DNA of 64,000 bases from Paraburkholderia dinghuensis (GCF_003837865.1 NZ_RQIS01000019.1:40361-104360); one strand, 5' to 3'. Shown: positions 32,361 through 42,055, counted from the stretch's first letter. Notes: generated by a model from the letters alone, not told the origin. Program-made: numbers and translations.

Positions 32361-34441
32361 TGATTCATTCCCCCTGGGGTGCTCTTGAGCAGCGCATTAA
32401 TCGAGGTCGGATCGAGCCTCGAGCGCATCGACATGACGTCGCGCATTGCAAGCGCGTTCGGCAAATCGCGAGCGTAGTTGTCGGGGTAGTAGCCGAAACT
32501 CACCATTCCGGATTCCCGAAGATGACCCATCTGCTGGGTCAGGCGGTCGGCCGGTATGCTCTCACCCGTGCGGAAATCGATTGCTTCCAGGAGAAAGACC
32601 GTTCGGCGGGGGCCTTGCGGCACGGCACGTATGTGCTGTCCGAGCGAGTCGAGCCAGCTGTCCACGGACGAGACGCCCTGTCGCGACGGCATGGCGAGCA
32701 GGCCAACGAAATCGTAGTTGTTCAGGAACGCCTGATAGTCCTGCGCGTAGCGCTGCCCGGCGTCCGGGTCGATCACGACATCGGGAAAGATCGTGCGCAC
32801 GGTCAGCACCTCGTCGCTGTTCTGACTGTCGAGGACGATGCGCTGCAATTCCTTCGAGAATTCCAGAAGATGGCGGGTCTTCAGGCTGCCCCAACGCTTC
32901 GCGAGTTCCGGATTCGCCCGGATCTGATCGATATCGTGCGGCAGATTCCAGCTCGCGAGCATCTGGCGGCCGTGCTGCCCGGCGTCCTCGAAATCGCTGA
33001 GCGTCGCGTCTTCGCCGAAGAGTAGTCCGTTAAAAGCAGCGTATTTGCCGAGGTCTTCATATAAGTCGCGCACGTACGCGCGCGCAGCCGGGTCGAAAGG
33101 ACTCAGTCGCCGCACGTTCGACACCCCGGGTGGTACTGTACCGCCCGTTGCAGCGGTCACGAACTCGACGCGTCCGTTGAGTTGCGCGGGCACCGCAAAG
33201 GCGAGCATAGGCATCCACGCGTAGACCTGTACGTTGGAACGCGTATTCAACTGCCACGCCGCGCGAGAAAACAGATCGGAACGCACGGGCAAATGCCGGT
33301 TCGGAAAATACAGTGCCTGCGCCACCCCTGTATGCGCGGGATCAGAGAAGGCTTGCAGGTACACCGAACTCGGCTGCAAACGATAAATCCGCTCAATCAA
33401 TTCACCGAGTTTCTTTTCCTGCACATCGGGTGCGGGATCGTAGACATCGTCCAGCGAAACCACCACAACCCGCTCCACCGGATTGATCTGCCCGCGATTC
33501 TCCGCCGGCTCGCGCATCGAACGCTCCAGACCGCCGACGTCGAGGTCATACGTCGCGAGAATCCGGCGCAGGCGGTCGAGCGGAATGTCGCTCGTATTCG
33601 GCCCGGACTCGAGTGTGAACTGCGTAGGCATGCCAAGGTGCGACGACACGCTTCTCACGGTCAGATTCTGCGCGCCATACGGCCACACCATCGAGCGGAT
33701 CGTCACGCCGGTCTGGTTCTTGACCTGACGTATGCACCGCGCCAGATCGCCTCGCACGCGCGACTCGAATTCGGCGTCCGTCTCATAGCGCTTCTGATCC
33801 TTCAGGTACAAATGCGAAGTCGCCGCCGGCAATTCATTGCCTTGCGGATTGGCCACGGCGCCGTGATGCAGGTCGTGCGTATGACACGCCAGTTCGACAA
33901 GACCCGATGAGGCCACCGCGCGAATCTCGTCCCACGACATGTACGTATTGCGCGGCACGACGATCGTGTCCGAAAGTCGAATGCCCGAGTCCGCGGGCGT
34001 GTCTATCCACGATGTCACGATCCCCATGACAGCCGGGTAATTGAACTGCTTGAGAAGCGGAAGCACCTTGTCATGATGGCTCTTGAAGCCGTCATCGAAG
34101 GTCAGCAGCACCGAGCGCGGCGGCAAGGGCTTGCCGCCATGGCGCGACGCCACGACCGCCTCGAACGTGACAGGATGATAGGCATTCGACTCCAGCCACG
34201 AAAAGATCGATGTCAGCGTGCCGGTATCGACCGCATACGGATCGAGCACATTGTTCGTATTGAATTCAGCCCGCAGATTGTCGCGCACGTCGTGAAAGCA
34301 GAGCACGCGAAACGTCTTGCCATCGGCAGGATCGGCCGGCGGAAGGATGTCGATCAGCTTGGCCGGCGCGAGCGATGGAAACAACGTGCAGCCCGCCATG
34401 GCACCCAGACAGCTGCACACAAATCGTCGACGTGAATCCAT
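32357..34441 (-). CDS. pgaB: PNAG N-deacetylase lipoprotein
   Basis: A 694-residue outer-membrane lipoprotein. The leader MDSRRRF has a lipobox AMAGC. The N-terminal polysaccharide deacetylase domain (about 50-270) shows LCFHDVRD and LLTFDDGFKSHHDK (near residue 111), including the metal-binding Asp. The C-terminal glycoside hydrolase-like domain (about 320-690) contains RVVVVSLDDVYDP and LLFGEDATLSDFEDA. PgaB partly deacetylates PNAG in the periplasm for export through PgaA. AAAGGAGG six bases before the ATG at 34441 fixes the start. It follows the pgaA stop by 26 bp. Confidence 0.94.
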   Translation of the reverse strand: MDSRRRFVCSCLGAMAGCTLFPSLAPAKLIDILPPADPADGKTFRVLCFHDVRDNLRAEFNTNNVLDPYAVDTGTLTSIFSWLESNAYHPVTFEAVVASRHGGKPLPPRSVLLTFDDGFKSHHDKVLPLLKQFNYPAVMGIVTSWIDTPADSGIRLSDTIVVPRNTYMSWDEIRAVASSGLVELACHTHDLHHGAVANPQGNELPAATSHLYLKDQKRYETDAEFESRVRGDLARCIRQVKNQTGVTIRSMVWPYGAQNLTVRSVSSHLGMPTQFTLESGPNTSDIPLDRLRRILATYDLDVGGLERSMREPAENRGQINPVERVVVVSLDDVYDPAPDVQEKKLGELIERIYRLQPSSVYLQAFSDPAHTGVAQALYFPNRHLPVRSDLFSRAAWQLNTRSNVQVYAWMPMLAFAVPAQLNGRVEFVTAATGGTVPPGVSNVRRLSPFDPAARAYVRDLYEDLGKYAAFNGLLFGEDATLSDFEDAGQHGRQMLASWNLPHDIDQIRANPELAKRWGSLKTRHLLEFSKELQRIVLDSQNSDEVLTVRTIFPDVVIDPDAGQRYAQDYQAFLNNYDFVGLLAMPSRQGVSSVDSWLDSLGQHIRAVPQGPRRTVFLLEAIDFRTGESIPADRLTQQMGHLRESGMVSFGYYPDNYARDLPNALAMRDVMSMRSRLDPTSINALLKSTPGGMNQ

Positions 34442-34467
34442 CGCCGGCCTCCTTTCGCATTTCAAAG

Positions 34468-36873
34468 TCAGAACGGAACCACGAGCGCGGCGTATGCAGT
34501 GACGGACGTTTCTCGCGAACCGTCGTAGTCGTGGCTGAGTACACCGATGCCGTAGGTGATCGCAACGTCGTGACTGAACGTCCACGCTTGTTCGATGCGT
34601 CCACCGTACTCCGCACTCGTGCCGAAGCCGCGCTGGTTATAAGCGCCCACGGTCAGATAGATACGCTGCAACAGGGCCTTTTCGCCGCTGCGCCACGCTG
34701 CCCACTGGTGCATTGCGACCACTTCCGCCGTGTAATCGCGCGAGGGCGCGAAGTAGGCCGCGTTGGTGATCGTGTTGCTGCTCGTGTTCAGATTCAACGT
34801 GAGATTCACCAGCTGGTTCGGAGCGGTGAATACACGCTGTGTCCCACTCAATGCAATCTCCTGATTGAAGTTCGAATCGCTGTAGCGCGCGGCGCCGTAC
34901 GACACGGACGCCGAACGCCGATCGGTGTCAGTGAAATTCAAGGTGAACTGCGCGGTTTTTCCCCACAGATGCTCGACGTAAGCCTTCCAGGGAATCGCAT
35001 TGGAGTCACTGTCGACCGCCGCAGTGGCCGACACATAGTCATTAAATGCAAAACTGATTTCGCCGTTGCCGCCGGTTCGTCCATTGCCGCCCATCGAGCG
35101 GGTCACCTCGCCGGTCACGGTAAGCGGACCGTTGCGATAGTCGCCGCCAGCGCCGACACGGGTACGGCTGATATTGCCAATATCCGTGTCCGCATAACCG
35201 TAGAACGTATGGGCAAATACGCGCCAGTAGTCGTAGATGGGTGGCGAATACAACGTCGTGTCGATGCTGAACTGATTGTCCGCCAACACCGAGTTGCCAT
35301 GTTCGCCACTGACGTCGAACGACAGCACCGGTGCGCGGTACGCGGCGAAGTCCCGCTTGAAACCGCGCACGGAGCCGTTCTCGGGAAACGTGTCGTCGAA
35401 GGCGTCGTTGATGCGGCGCGCGCTTGCATAGTCGCCCAGCGCAAGCGACGCCCGGCCCAGCCCCGCCAGTGTCTCGATGTTGTCCGGGTGGTCCGTCAAC
35501 GTTGCGGAGTACATGTCGCGCGCGCGCCGTGTCTGTGACATGCCGAGTGTCGCGTCGGCCTGCGCGTTGCGCACCTCCGAATTGAACGGAACCTGTTGCT
35601 CAAGGCGCTGCAGTCCGGCCATGCCTGTACTCGTCTGGCCGGAGTAAATCTGAAACTGCGCAAGCAGGCGGTAATAGCGCAGATAGTCGTCATTCGCCTG
35701 GTCCCACGGATGAACCTCGTTGGCCGGTGGCAGCGAATGCTGGATGTCGTCGAGCACCTGCTGCGCCTGCACATACTTGTTCTGGTCGGTGAGCGCGTAA
35801 AACAGACCTTCGCGCAAATCGATCAGACGCGTGTGCGTGCCGTACTGGTATCCGAGTGTCGCTGCATCGGTTGGAACCGAGGCGGACTGGTCGATCGCGC
35901 GGCGATAGACCTGCTCTCCCTTGGCCGGTTGCTGAAGATAGGAATAGGCTTCGCCCACTGCCGCGAGGGATTCGACCGAAACCTCCGCCCCCTGTGGAAT
36001 CGACTCGAACGCGGCCACGGCATCCTCCATCCGCCCGCGCGCCGCGTAGGCTACAGTGCGGTCGCCGGCAAGCGATGCTCGCACTTGCGCGTATTCCGGC
36101 GTCTTCGGCAGTCGTGCATCGAATTCATCCGCCTTGCGAATGGACGCATCGAGTGCATCGAAGCGATCGGAACTCGTCATCGAGCGAACCTTGGCCCGAC
36201 CGCCCCGCACCTCCTGCCGGATGCTGAGTTCCTCGATCTGCGCGATGTCGACCGGCGAAAACACATCGGGTCTCGCCTTTGCCTGTTCAAGTGCGCGAAT
36301 CGCACCGCCACTGGTCGCAAGTCCGAGGACGCTTTGGCGCAGCGCGTCGTTCGGTGAGAGGTTCTGCTGCGCGGCAGCACCTGCTGGCGGGATCTGCCCC
36401 AGCGATCCCGGCTGGGGTCCCTGATCCGATGGACTAGCAGGTGGTGGCGTGACGGCAGCGGGTGCGGCATTCGACCCGCTCGCCGGGGCGAGCGGCTGCG
36501 TACTCATCTGTTCCTTGGGAGCCTGTGCAACGACTTCGCCTGCAGGCGCTTCAGATTCGCGCGTAACCGGAGCGGCCACCGGCATTGGCGCGGCGCCTGC
36601 ACTCTCCTCGGGAGCAGGCGACACCGCGGCCACCGCGTAGACCGTAGAGCCGGACTCATCGGACATCACCGCTCGACTCTGCGGAGTCGCGTCCATGGGT
36701 GCGTCGGCCAGCGCGACAACGTACACCACCGGCATCTCCCCACCCGACTCCCTCGCCTCTCCGTCTTTGCTTTCGAGCGCTGCAAAGGCATACAAAAGCA
36801 GGACGACAGCGCGCGCGCAGGCCGTGAGCTGCCGCTGCGAATGTGCCGCGTACACACGTTTGTTCTCGTTCAT
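34468..36873 (-). CDS. pgaA: PNAG outer membrane porin with TPR domain
   Basis: An 801-residue PgaA. Order: signal peptide (ARAVVLLLYAFAALES), a long Ala/Pro/Ser low-complexity stretch (about 60-165), TPR-like helices (about 180-520; for example AGLGRASLALGDYASARR), then a C-terminal beta-barrel ending in the outer-membrane signature with terminal Phe (TAYAALVVPF). It is the outer-membrane channel for deacetylated PNAG. The ATG at 36873 has AGGGA nine bases upstream; the frame extends 25 codons further without such a site. The low-complexity insertion is not part of the standard E. coli protein and may be a linker. Confidence 0.92.
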   Translation of the reverse strand: MNENKRVYAAHSQRQLTACARAVVLLLYAFAALESKDGEARESGGEMPVVYVVALADAPMDATPQSRAVMSDESGSTVYAVAAVSPAPEESAGAAPMPVAAPVTRESEAPAGEVVAQAPKEQMSTQPLAPASGSNAAPAAVTPPPASPSDQGPQPGSLGQIPPAGAAAQQNLSPNDALRQSVLGLATSGGAIRALEQAKARPDVFSPVDIAQIEELSIRQEVRGGRAKVRSMTSSDRFDALDASIRKADEFDARLPKTPEYAQVRASLAGDRTVAYAARGRMEDAVAAFESIPQGAEVSVESLAAVGEAYSYLQQPAKGEQVYRRAIDQSASVPTDAATLGYQYGTHTRLIDLREGLFYALTDQNKYVQAQQVLDDIQHSLPPANEVHPWDQANDDYLRYYRLLAQFQIYSGQTSTGMAGLQRLEQQVPFNSEVRNAQADATLGMSQTRRARDMYSATLTDHPDNIETLAGLGRASLALGDYASARRINDAFDDTFPENGSVRGFKRDFAAYRAPVLSFDVSGEHGNSVLADNQFSIDTTLYSPPIYDYWRVFAHTFYGYADTDIGNISRTRVGAGGDYRNGPLTVTGEVTRSMGGNGRTGGNGEISFAFNDYVSATAAVDSDSNAIPWKAYVEHLWGKTAQFTLNFTDTDRRSASVSYGAARYSDSNFNQEIALSGTQRVFTAPNQLVNLTLNLNTSSNTITNAAYFAPSRDYTAEVVAMHQWAAWRSGEKALLQRIYLTVGAYNQRGFGTSAEYGGRIEQAWTFSHDVAITYGIGVLSHDYDGSRETSVTAYAALVVPF

Positions 36874-37346
36874 GTCACCAGTTCCCTGCCGATAGTTAAA
36901 CGCGAAAATGCGAGTCCCCTGGCGCAATCGACGTGCCGCAAAGGACACATCAATGCTGAAAAACTGGACGCGATGGCTACAACAATCAGTCGAGAAAAAC
37001 CGGAATTCAATCCAGTAAACAAGGTACTCGCGGCGGGAATGCGAAAGCTAACCTCTACTCAGTAAAATCTGTAACGAGACTTTATTCGCACCGATGGCGC
37101 AGGACTTCGGGCTTTTGTCTGATTGAAGCAACGCTTGCGGGCGGCGCGTCCTTGCGTGGCAGATGCTGGCAGAAAATTTATTTCGTTTTAGGCCATTCAA
37201 CATCCCAACTATACGGTGACGGGGTCGGCGCAAGCAGCTTCCTGCTATAAAGTGAAAGCATCGTCGGAGACTCCGTCAAACCCACCAGGGTTGCATTTCG
37301 CTCCGTCGATTCCTATCCTTTTGATCATCCGCCAGGGAGATCAATC
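36874..37346. promoter_or_regulatory. Divergent promoter region of the pga operon
   Basis: This 473-bp gap lies between divergent pgaA and the small lipoprotein gene at 37347 and must hold promoters for both. It is richer in A and T than the flanking genes. I see no clear sigma-70 or sigma-54 match and no convincing operator dyad. Confidence 0.4.
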
Positions 37347-37817
37347 ATGGTGGTCTTCAAAAAACGCGACCTGCTTGCGCTATCCGGCATCCTGCTCATT
37401 GCGTGCACTGACGCGCAGTCCGTAAAAGCGCAGTACTCACGGCCAGCGGAACCGCAGAACATGCAAGCCGCCGCACCGGTGGCACCGCGTCCACCCTCGG
37501 CAAGCCCCGCGCCGCAACAGATGCTCTATTACGTGTGCGGTAAGCCCGGGATCGATTCGCACGTTACCTCACCCGATCCGGACCATCCTTTCAACATGGC
37601 CATCTCGTTCGTGTCCGCCTCCGATGGTGCGCTGCTCTCCGACGTCGCGGTCAAGGTGAGGCGTCACGGCCGTGTCCTGATGGATTTCGTTGCTGCAGGT
37701 CCTCACTGTCTGTTCTCCGTACCGGATGCCGACTATCGTATAGAAGGCACGTATCGTGGCGAAATGAAGTTCGAGATCGTGCAGACTGGAAACATGAACG
37801 CCCGGATAAAGTGGTAG
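37347..37817 (+). CDS. Small exported lipoprotein with a carboxypeptidase-regulatory-like fold
   Basis: A 156-residue protein. The leader ends in a lipobox LLIAC (Cys about residue 20), followed by a Pro/Ala-rich linker and a small beta domain (about 60-156) with ISFVSASDGALLSDVAVKV and YRIEGTYRGEMKFEI, resembling a carboxypeptidase-regulatory or transthyretin-like fold. AGGGAG precedes the ATG. It diverges from pgaA, so an envelope role linked to the polymer is possible but unproven. Confidence 0.75.
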   Translation: MVVFKKRDLLALSGILLIACTDAQSVKAQYSRPAEPQNMQAAAPVAPRPPSASPAPQQMLYYVCGKPGIDSHVTSPDPDHPFNMAISFVSASDGALLSDVAVKVRRHGRVLMDFVAAGPHCLFSVPDADYRIEGTYRGEMKFEIVQTGNMNARIKW

Positions 37818-37931
37818 GGTGACTGGGACACATACCGGGCATTGCACGTGCACAACTGCGTTATACGCGTGGTGACGCGACTTTGAGCGTCATTGCGGCT
37901 AGAGACCCAGCAACGGAGGGAAACGCGGGCC

Positions 37932-38579
37932 ATGACGATCCCGAAACATCACGAACGAGCGCCAGATGACACGCGGGCGTACGACGTAGAAGTGTCAGAC
38001 ACCGGGGCCGCCGATAGCATTGACAATCCCGAGCGTGTCACTGCAGGAGCGTGGCTCAGTCTCGCGCTAAGTCTCTCCTTTTACCTGCTCATGCTCGCAA
38101 TTGGCGCGAAGTACGACAGCGACCGCCATCCTCGCGCGAAGCCTGCCGAACCGGATCACTCGACACTTTCCGGTCCGATGGCGAACGCGCCCGTAGCTGC
38201 GAGCAGCCAGACACTGGCGCCCCGGTTCGACGCGCCCGGTGCTCTGCTTGCGCGCGCGCGCGCCTGCGCAGCCGTCGCGCAATGGAATTGCGTGATCGAA
38301 GCAACTAGCGGTGTCATTGCACGAAGGGGCAACACGCCGGAAACCAGGGCGCTGCTTACCCAGGCCATGGTCAACGGGGGATGGGTGCCCGCGAACGCAC
38401 CAACGGTAGCGTCAACCGTTCAGACGCAAGACATTCATCCGGTCTCCGTCGCGCCTCCGGGGCCGAAGCGGATGATGAAGCACGTGCATCGGCATGTCCC
38501 TCACCCGCCCCTGCTTCGATACGCAACAACGACACGCTCCGATTTTCCGAGCTATATGCCCGATATATACCGGCATTGA
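37932..38579 (+). CDS. Single-span membrane protein, unrecognised
   Basis: A 215-residue protein with a charged N-terminus, one membrane span (about residues 38-58, LSLALSLSFYLLMLAIGAKY), and a periplasmic part holding two Cys (RACAAVAQWNCVIEATSG) that could pair, in a TPR-like short segment, then a His/Pro-rich tail (KHVHRHVPHPP). The ATG at 37932 has GGAGGG upstream. No family is recognised. It follows the small lipoprotein by about 114 bp on the same strand. Confidence 0.65.
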   Translation: MTIPKHHERAPDDTRAYDVEVSDTGAADSIDNPERVTAGAWLSLALSLSFYLLMLAIGAKYDSDRHPRAKPAEPDHSTLSGPMANAPVAASSQTLAPRFDAPGALLARARACAAVAQWNCVIEATSGVIARRGNTPETRALLTQAMVNGGWVPANAPTVASTVQTQDIHPVSVAPPGPKRMMKHVHRHVPHPPLLRYATTTRSDFPSYMPDIYRH

Positions 38580-38834
38580 TAACGCTATTGTCAATCTTCA
38601 ATGTCTGACGCGTGAGTCTCTGAATTAAATTGGTCAGCATTTTGTATGCAGGCAAGAAGCTTCAATTCGGGTCTTAACTCGTCACTCCACTTAAAAGGCA
38701 TTTACAAAAGCTTTCCATTTATTGTCGAGCCTCGGGTAAACGCTGCCTTTGACTTTCAGCCCCTGACGCGAGCGCACCGGGTGTCCTTACGCTCACAGGA
38801 AACCCTGATTGCGCACAGCATCCAACACGACCGC

Positions 38835-40283
38835 TCACTCGTCTGGTAGCGCCGAAAGCGGCGTGGCGACATGCTCGAGCGGCTTGCGCTCCGCGTCCAC
38901 ACCCCAGATTGCGGCGATCAACGCTGCGGCGAGCATCAGCGCGGAGCCGACGAGATAGCCGATGAACACTTCGCTGCGCTGATGCGTATCGACCAGCCGG
39001 CCGAAGAAGGCCGGGCCCGCAATTCCACCTAGCCCCGTACCAAATGCGTAGAACACTGCAATCGCGAGCGCGCGAATTTCGAGCGGGAAAGACTCGCTGA
39101 CGGTCAAATAAGCTGAACTCGCCGCCGCCGACGCGAAGAAGAAGATCACCATCCACGCGACCGTTTGCGTCGTCACGGTAAGCCAGCCCTGCGAGAACAG
39201 GTAGCCGCTTGCCGTCAACAGCAGACCGGACAACGCGTAAGTCGAGGAAATCATGATTCGTCTGCCAAGCGTGTCGAACAGTCGGCCGAGCACGAGCGGA
39301 CCGAGAAAATTGCCGAGCGCGAACGGCAGAAGATAGAGCCCCACGTCGCCGCCCGGCACGTGATAGAAGTCGGTGAGCACGAGCGCGTAGGTGAAAAAAA
39401 TCGCGTTGTAGAAGAAGGCTTGAGCCGTCATCAGCGAGAGGCCGACGAGCGCGCGTCTGCGATGCCTCACGAAGATCGTGTGTAAAACCGTGCGTATCGG
39501 CGTATGACCCCGCGCGCGCAGCCGCAGCGGCCTGGTAGTGTTGGCTGTGAGGACATGGCCAGCCTCGCGAAAGCGCGCTTCGATCGCTTCGACCACGGAG
39601 CGAGCCTCGTCATGCTCGCCGTGCGTCAGCAACCACCGGGGGCTTTCGGGTATCCACGTACGCATCGGCAGGATGATCAGCGCAAGCACCGCCCCAATGA
39701 AGAAGCAAGCCCGCCAGCCCCAGTCCTCCGGTAGCCAGTGCGGGTCGAGCAGGACGAGCGAGCCCGCTGCTCCGATGGCCGCACCCACCCAGAAAGTGCC
39801 ATTGATGCCCAGATCGGTCCAACCGCGCACGCGCGCCGGCGTGAATTCCTGGATCGTCGAATTGATGGCCGCGTACTCACCACCGATGCCCGCGCCGGTC
39901 AATGCGCGAAACGCGAGGAAACTCGCGAAACTCCACGAAAACGCAGTAGCCGCGGTGGCAAGCAGATAGACCGCGAGCGTGACGAAGAACAGTTTGCGCC
40001 GCCCCAGCCGGTCCGTGAGCCAGCCGAACCCGAGCGCACCGCACACCGCGCCCGCGATATAGGCACTACCGGCGAGGCCCACCTGCGTGTTATCGAAATG
40101 CAGCATCGGGCTCGTCTTCAGCGCGCTCGCAACTGCGCCCGCGAGCGTCACTTCGAGCCCGTCGAGCAACCAGGTGACGCCGAGCGCCACGACGATCAGC
40201 ACGTGAAAGCGCCCCCACGGCAGACGGTCGAGGCGCGCAGGGAGATCAGTCTCGATGACGGTGGACATTTCGGTGGTGTTCAT
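38835..40283 (-). CDS. MFS transporter, sugar-porter-like
   Basis: A 482-residue major facilitator with about 12 spans. The signature loops are present: WLTDRLGRRK after TM2 and PESPRWLL after TM6, as in the sugar porter and metabolite:H+ symporter groups. The beginning LPWGRFHVLIVVALGVTWLLDGLEVTLAG is typical of a Burkholderia MFS clade. The ATG at 40283 is chosen from the family N-terminus, though no strong ribosome site precedes it. It diverges from the small membrane protein at 40451. Substrate unknown. Confidence 0.85.
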   Translation of the reverse strand: MNTTEMSTVIETDLPARLDRLPWGRFHVLIVVALGVTWLLDGLEVTLAGAVASALKTSPMLHFDNTQVGLAGSAYIAGAVCGALGFGWLTDRLGRRKLFFVTLAVYLLATAATAFSWSFASFLAFRALTGAGIGGEYAAINSTIQEFTPARVRGWTDLGINGTFWVGAAIGAAGSLVLLDPHWLPEDWGWRACFFIGAVLALIILPMRTWIPESPRWLLTHGEHDEARSVVEAIEARFREAGHVLTANTTRPLRLRARGHTPIRTVLHTIFVRHRRRALVGLSLMTAQAFFYNAIFFTYALVLTDFYHVPGGDVGLYLLPFALGNFLGPLVLGRLFDTLGRRIMISSTYALSGLLLTASGYLFSQGWLTVTTQTVAWMVIFFFASAAASSAYLTVSESFPLEIRALAIAVFYAFGTGLGGIAGPAFFGRLVDTHQRSEVFIGYLVGSALMLAAALIAAIWGVDAERKPLEHVATPLSALPDE

Positions 40284-40450
40284 CGCACGGGGACGTCCAC
40301 GGTTGCGTGATTGTTGCCGCGCCATACAGGCGTGCGACGCATCGCAAGCACGCGGCGTACCTGGGCGTATCCCGACGTTCACGAGTATCGTTACAATGCA
40401 CCCTGCTCCGGATCATGAACAAAGCATTGTAGAAGGCAACAGGAATCACT

Positions 40451-40717
40451 ATGTCTGCGTTGGTCGCCACTGTGGCATTACTGATCGTCGCCTATGTCCA
40501 CGTGAGCATGCCTCGCTTCACGGGTGCAGGCCGGAAACGGCTCGTCGCGCACGCGATGCTGCTGATGGTCGGCATCGTGTTCGGCGTGGTGTCGGCCATG
40601 CTGGCCGGAGCGTCGGCACCCCCGTGGGCCGTGTTCGTGACCGGCCTCGGCGTGGTTCATGTGCCCGCGCTTTGCGTGCTCGTGATCAAGCGACTGAGGC
40701 GTTCAGGACGGAGCTGA
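40451..40717 (+). CDS. Small three-span membrane protein
   Basis: An 88-residue protein with three hydrophobic segments (ALVATVALLIVAYVHVSM, HAMLLMVGIVFGVVSAMLAG, AVFVTGLGVVHVPALCVLVI) and a basic C-terminus (KRLRRSGRS). AGGA sits at the right distance before the ATG. The family is not recognised, but composition and ribosome site argue for a real gene. It is divergent from the MFS gene by 167 bp. Confidence 0.75.
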   Translation: MSALVATVALLIVAYVHVSMPRFTGAGRKRLVAHAMLLMVGIVFGVVSAMLAGASAPPWAVFVTGLGVVHVPALCVLVIKRLRRSGRS

Positions 40718-40796
40718 TCGCCACACACCAACGACAGCCGCCGTCGCTTTCATTGGTTCCGCTTGCTGTTCGACGCCTTATCGGGTTCGGACTTGC

Positions 40797-40940
40797 ATGA
40801 AGTTCGAAACGAGCGACGGCGACACCTGTCGCTGCGAACCGGGTACGGTCGTGCTCGTCGAGGACACCGTCGGCAAGGGGCATCGTTCGCGGCATCCTGA
40901 CGAGGGGCAATTCAACGTGTTCATTCCGCTCGAGAGTTGA
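40797..40940 (+). pseudogene. C-terminal remnant of a cupin-domain protein
   Basis: A 47-codon frame whose product reads as the C-terminal end of a small cupin: FETSDGDTCRCEPGTVVL, then VEDTVGKGHRSRHP and a terminal VFIPLES. In family members this follows an 80-residue N-terminal part that is missing here, and the sequence upstream does not encode it in any frame. It is therefore an N-terminally truncated relic rather than a complete gene. Confidence 0.6.
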
Positions 40941-41035
40941 CCGATCGAACGATCGACGTTCGCCGCCACGGTCGAACGATGTTACGCTCAAAACGTTTCC
41001 ATTCCTGGCAACGATTCTCCATTTGAGCGGTCGCT

Positions 41036-41914
41036 ATGAAAATACACTCCGATGATTTCCGCGCCCCCGAGGGTCAAACCGTCGATCTCAAGAAATGGCC
41101 GACACGCGTGAAGCCCCTGTGCAAAACGAAGGACGAGTATCACGCCGCACTGGCCGGGCACGTCAAAAAGCTGAGTGAACTGCAGGACAAGCTCTACGCG
41201 GACAATCGCTTTGCCGCGCTGTTCGTCTTTCAGGCAATGGATGCCGGCGGCAAGGACGGTTGCATCAAGCACGTCATGTCGGGCGTCAATCCGCAGGGTT
41301 GTCAGGTGTACAGCTTCAAGCATCCGAGCGCACAGGAGCTTCAGCACGATTTCCTCTGGCGCACTTCGCGCGACCTCCCCGAGCGCGGCCGCATTGGCAT
41401 CTTCAACCGCTCGTACTACGAGGAGGTGCTCATCGTGCGCGTCCATCCCGAGATACTCGGCGGCGAGGGGCTGTCGCCCGCAGCCGGGTCAGGCAAGTCG
41501 ATGTGGAAAGGACGCTACCAGTCGATTGCCGGGTTCGAAGCCCATCTCTTCCGCAACGATACGCGTATCGTGAAGTTCTTCCTTCATTTGTCGAAGGAAG
41601 AGCAGCGCAAGCGTTTTCTCGAGCGCATCGACGATCCGTCCAAGAACTGGAAATTCAGCGCTTCCGACATGGCGGAACGGGAATACTGGGAGAGTTACGC
41701 CAACGCCTACGAGAAATGCCTCTCTGCGACGAGCACGGAACAGGCGCCCTGGTACATCGTCCCGGCTGACAACAAGGACGACGCCCGGTTAATCGTCTCG
41801 CAGATCATCCTCGACACGCTGGAAAAGCTGAAGCTGAGCTATCCCACTACCACCGCGGAACGGCGCGCCGAACTGCTCAAGATCCGCGAGCAGCTGGTTA
41901 ATGAAGCCGGGTAG
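41036..41914 (+). CDS. ppk2: Polyphosphate kinase 2 family protein
   Basis: A 292-residue PPK2-type enzyme, transferring phosphate from polyphosphate to nucleoside mono- or diphosphates. The P-loop is AMDAGGKDG (residues about 67-75) and the Walker B region GRIGIFNRSYYEEV (about 120-133), followed by the lid motif KRFLERIDDPSKNWKFS. Length fits single-domain PPK2. The residue after GG in Walker A is Lys-Asp-Gly, as in the polyP:AMP/ADP class; the exact nucleotide preference is not decided by sequence. It stands alone, with a stem-loop downstream. Confidence 0.92.
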   Translation: MKIHSDDFRAPEGQTVDLKKWPTRVKPLCKTKDEYHAALAGHVKKLSELQDKLYADNRFAALFVFQAMDAGGKDGCIKHVMSGVNPQGCQVYSFKHPSAQELQHDFLWRTSRDLPERGRIGIFNRSYYEEVLIVRVHPEILGGEGLSPAAGSGKSMWKGRYQSIAGFEAHLFRNDTRIVKFFLHLSKEEQRKRFLERIDDPSKNWKFSASDMAEREYWESYANAYEKCLSATSTEQAPWYIVPADNKDDARLIVSQIILDTLEKLKLSYPTTTAERRAELLKIREQLVNEAG

Positions 41915-42020
41915 TTCACACCACATCAATTTTCCAGCTCGCAAGAACGCTCGCGAAGCGCACCGTCCTTCGCGGCAGTCATAGGTTCCAGCGAAGTAAT
42001 ACTCTCGTCGTGACAAAATC

Positions 42021-42055
42021 CGCGCGTCGAAACCGTCATCGGTCTCGAACGCGCG
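42021..42055. terminator. Stem-loop between convergent ppk2 and nitronate monooxygenase genes
   Basis: Arms CGCGCGTCGAAACCG and CGGTCTCGAACGCGCG pair with one mismatch and one bulged base across a 4-base loop. It lies between two convergent genes, where a bidirectional terminator is expected. No T-tract follows on either strand. Confidence 0.5.
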
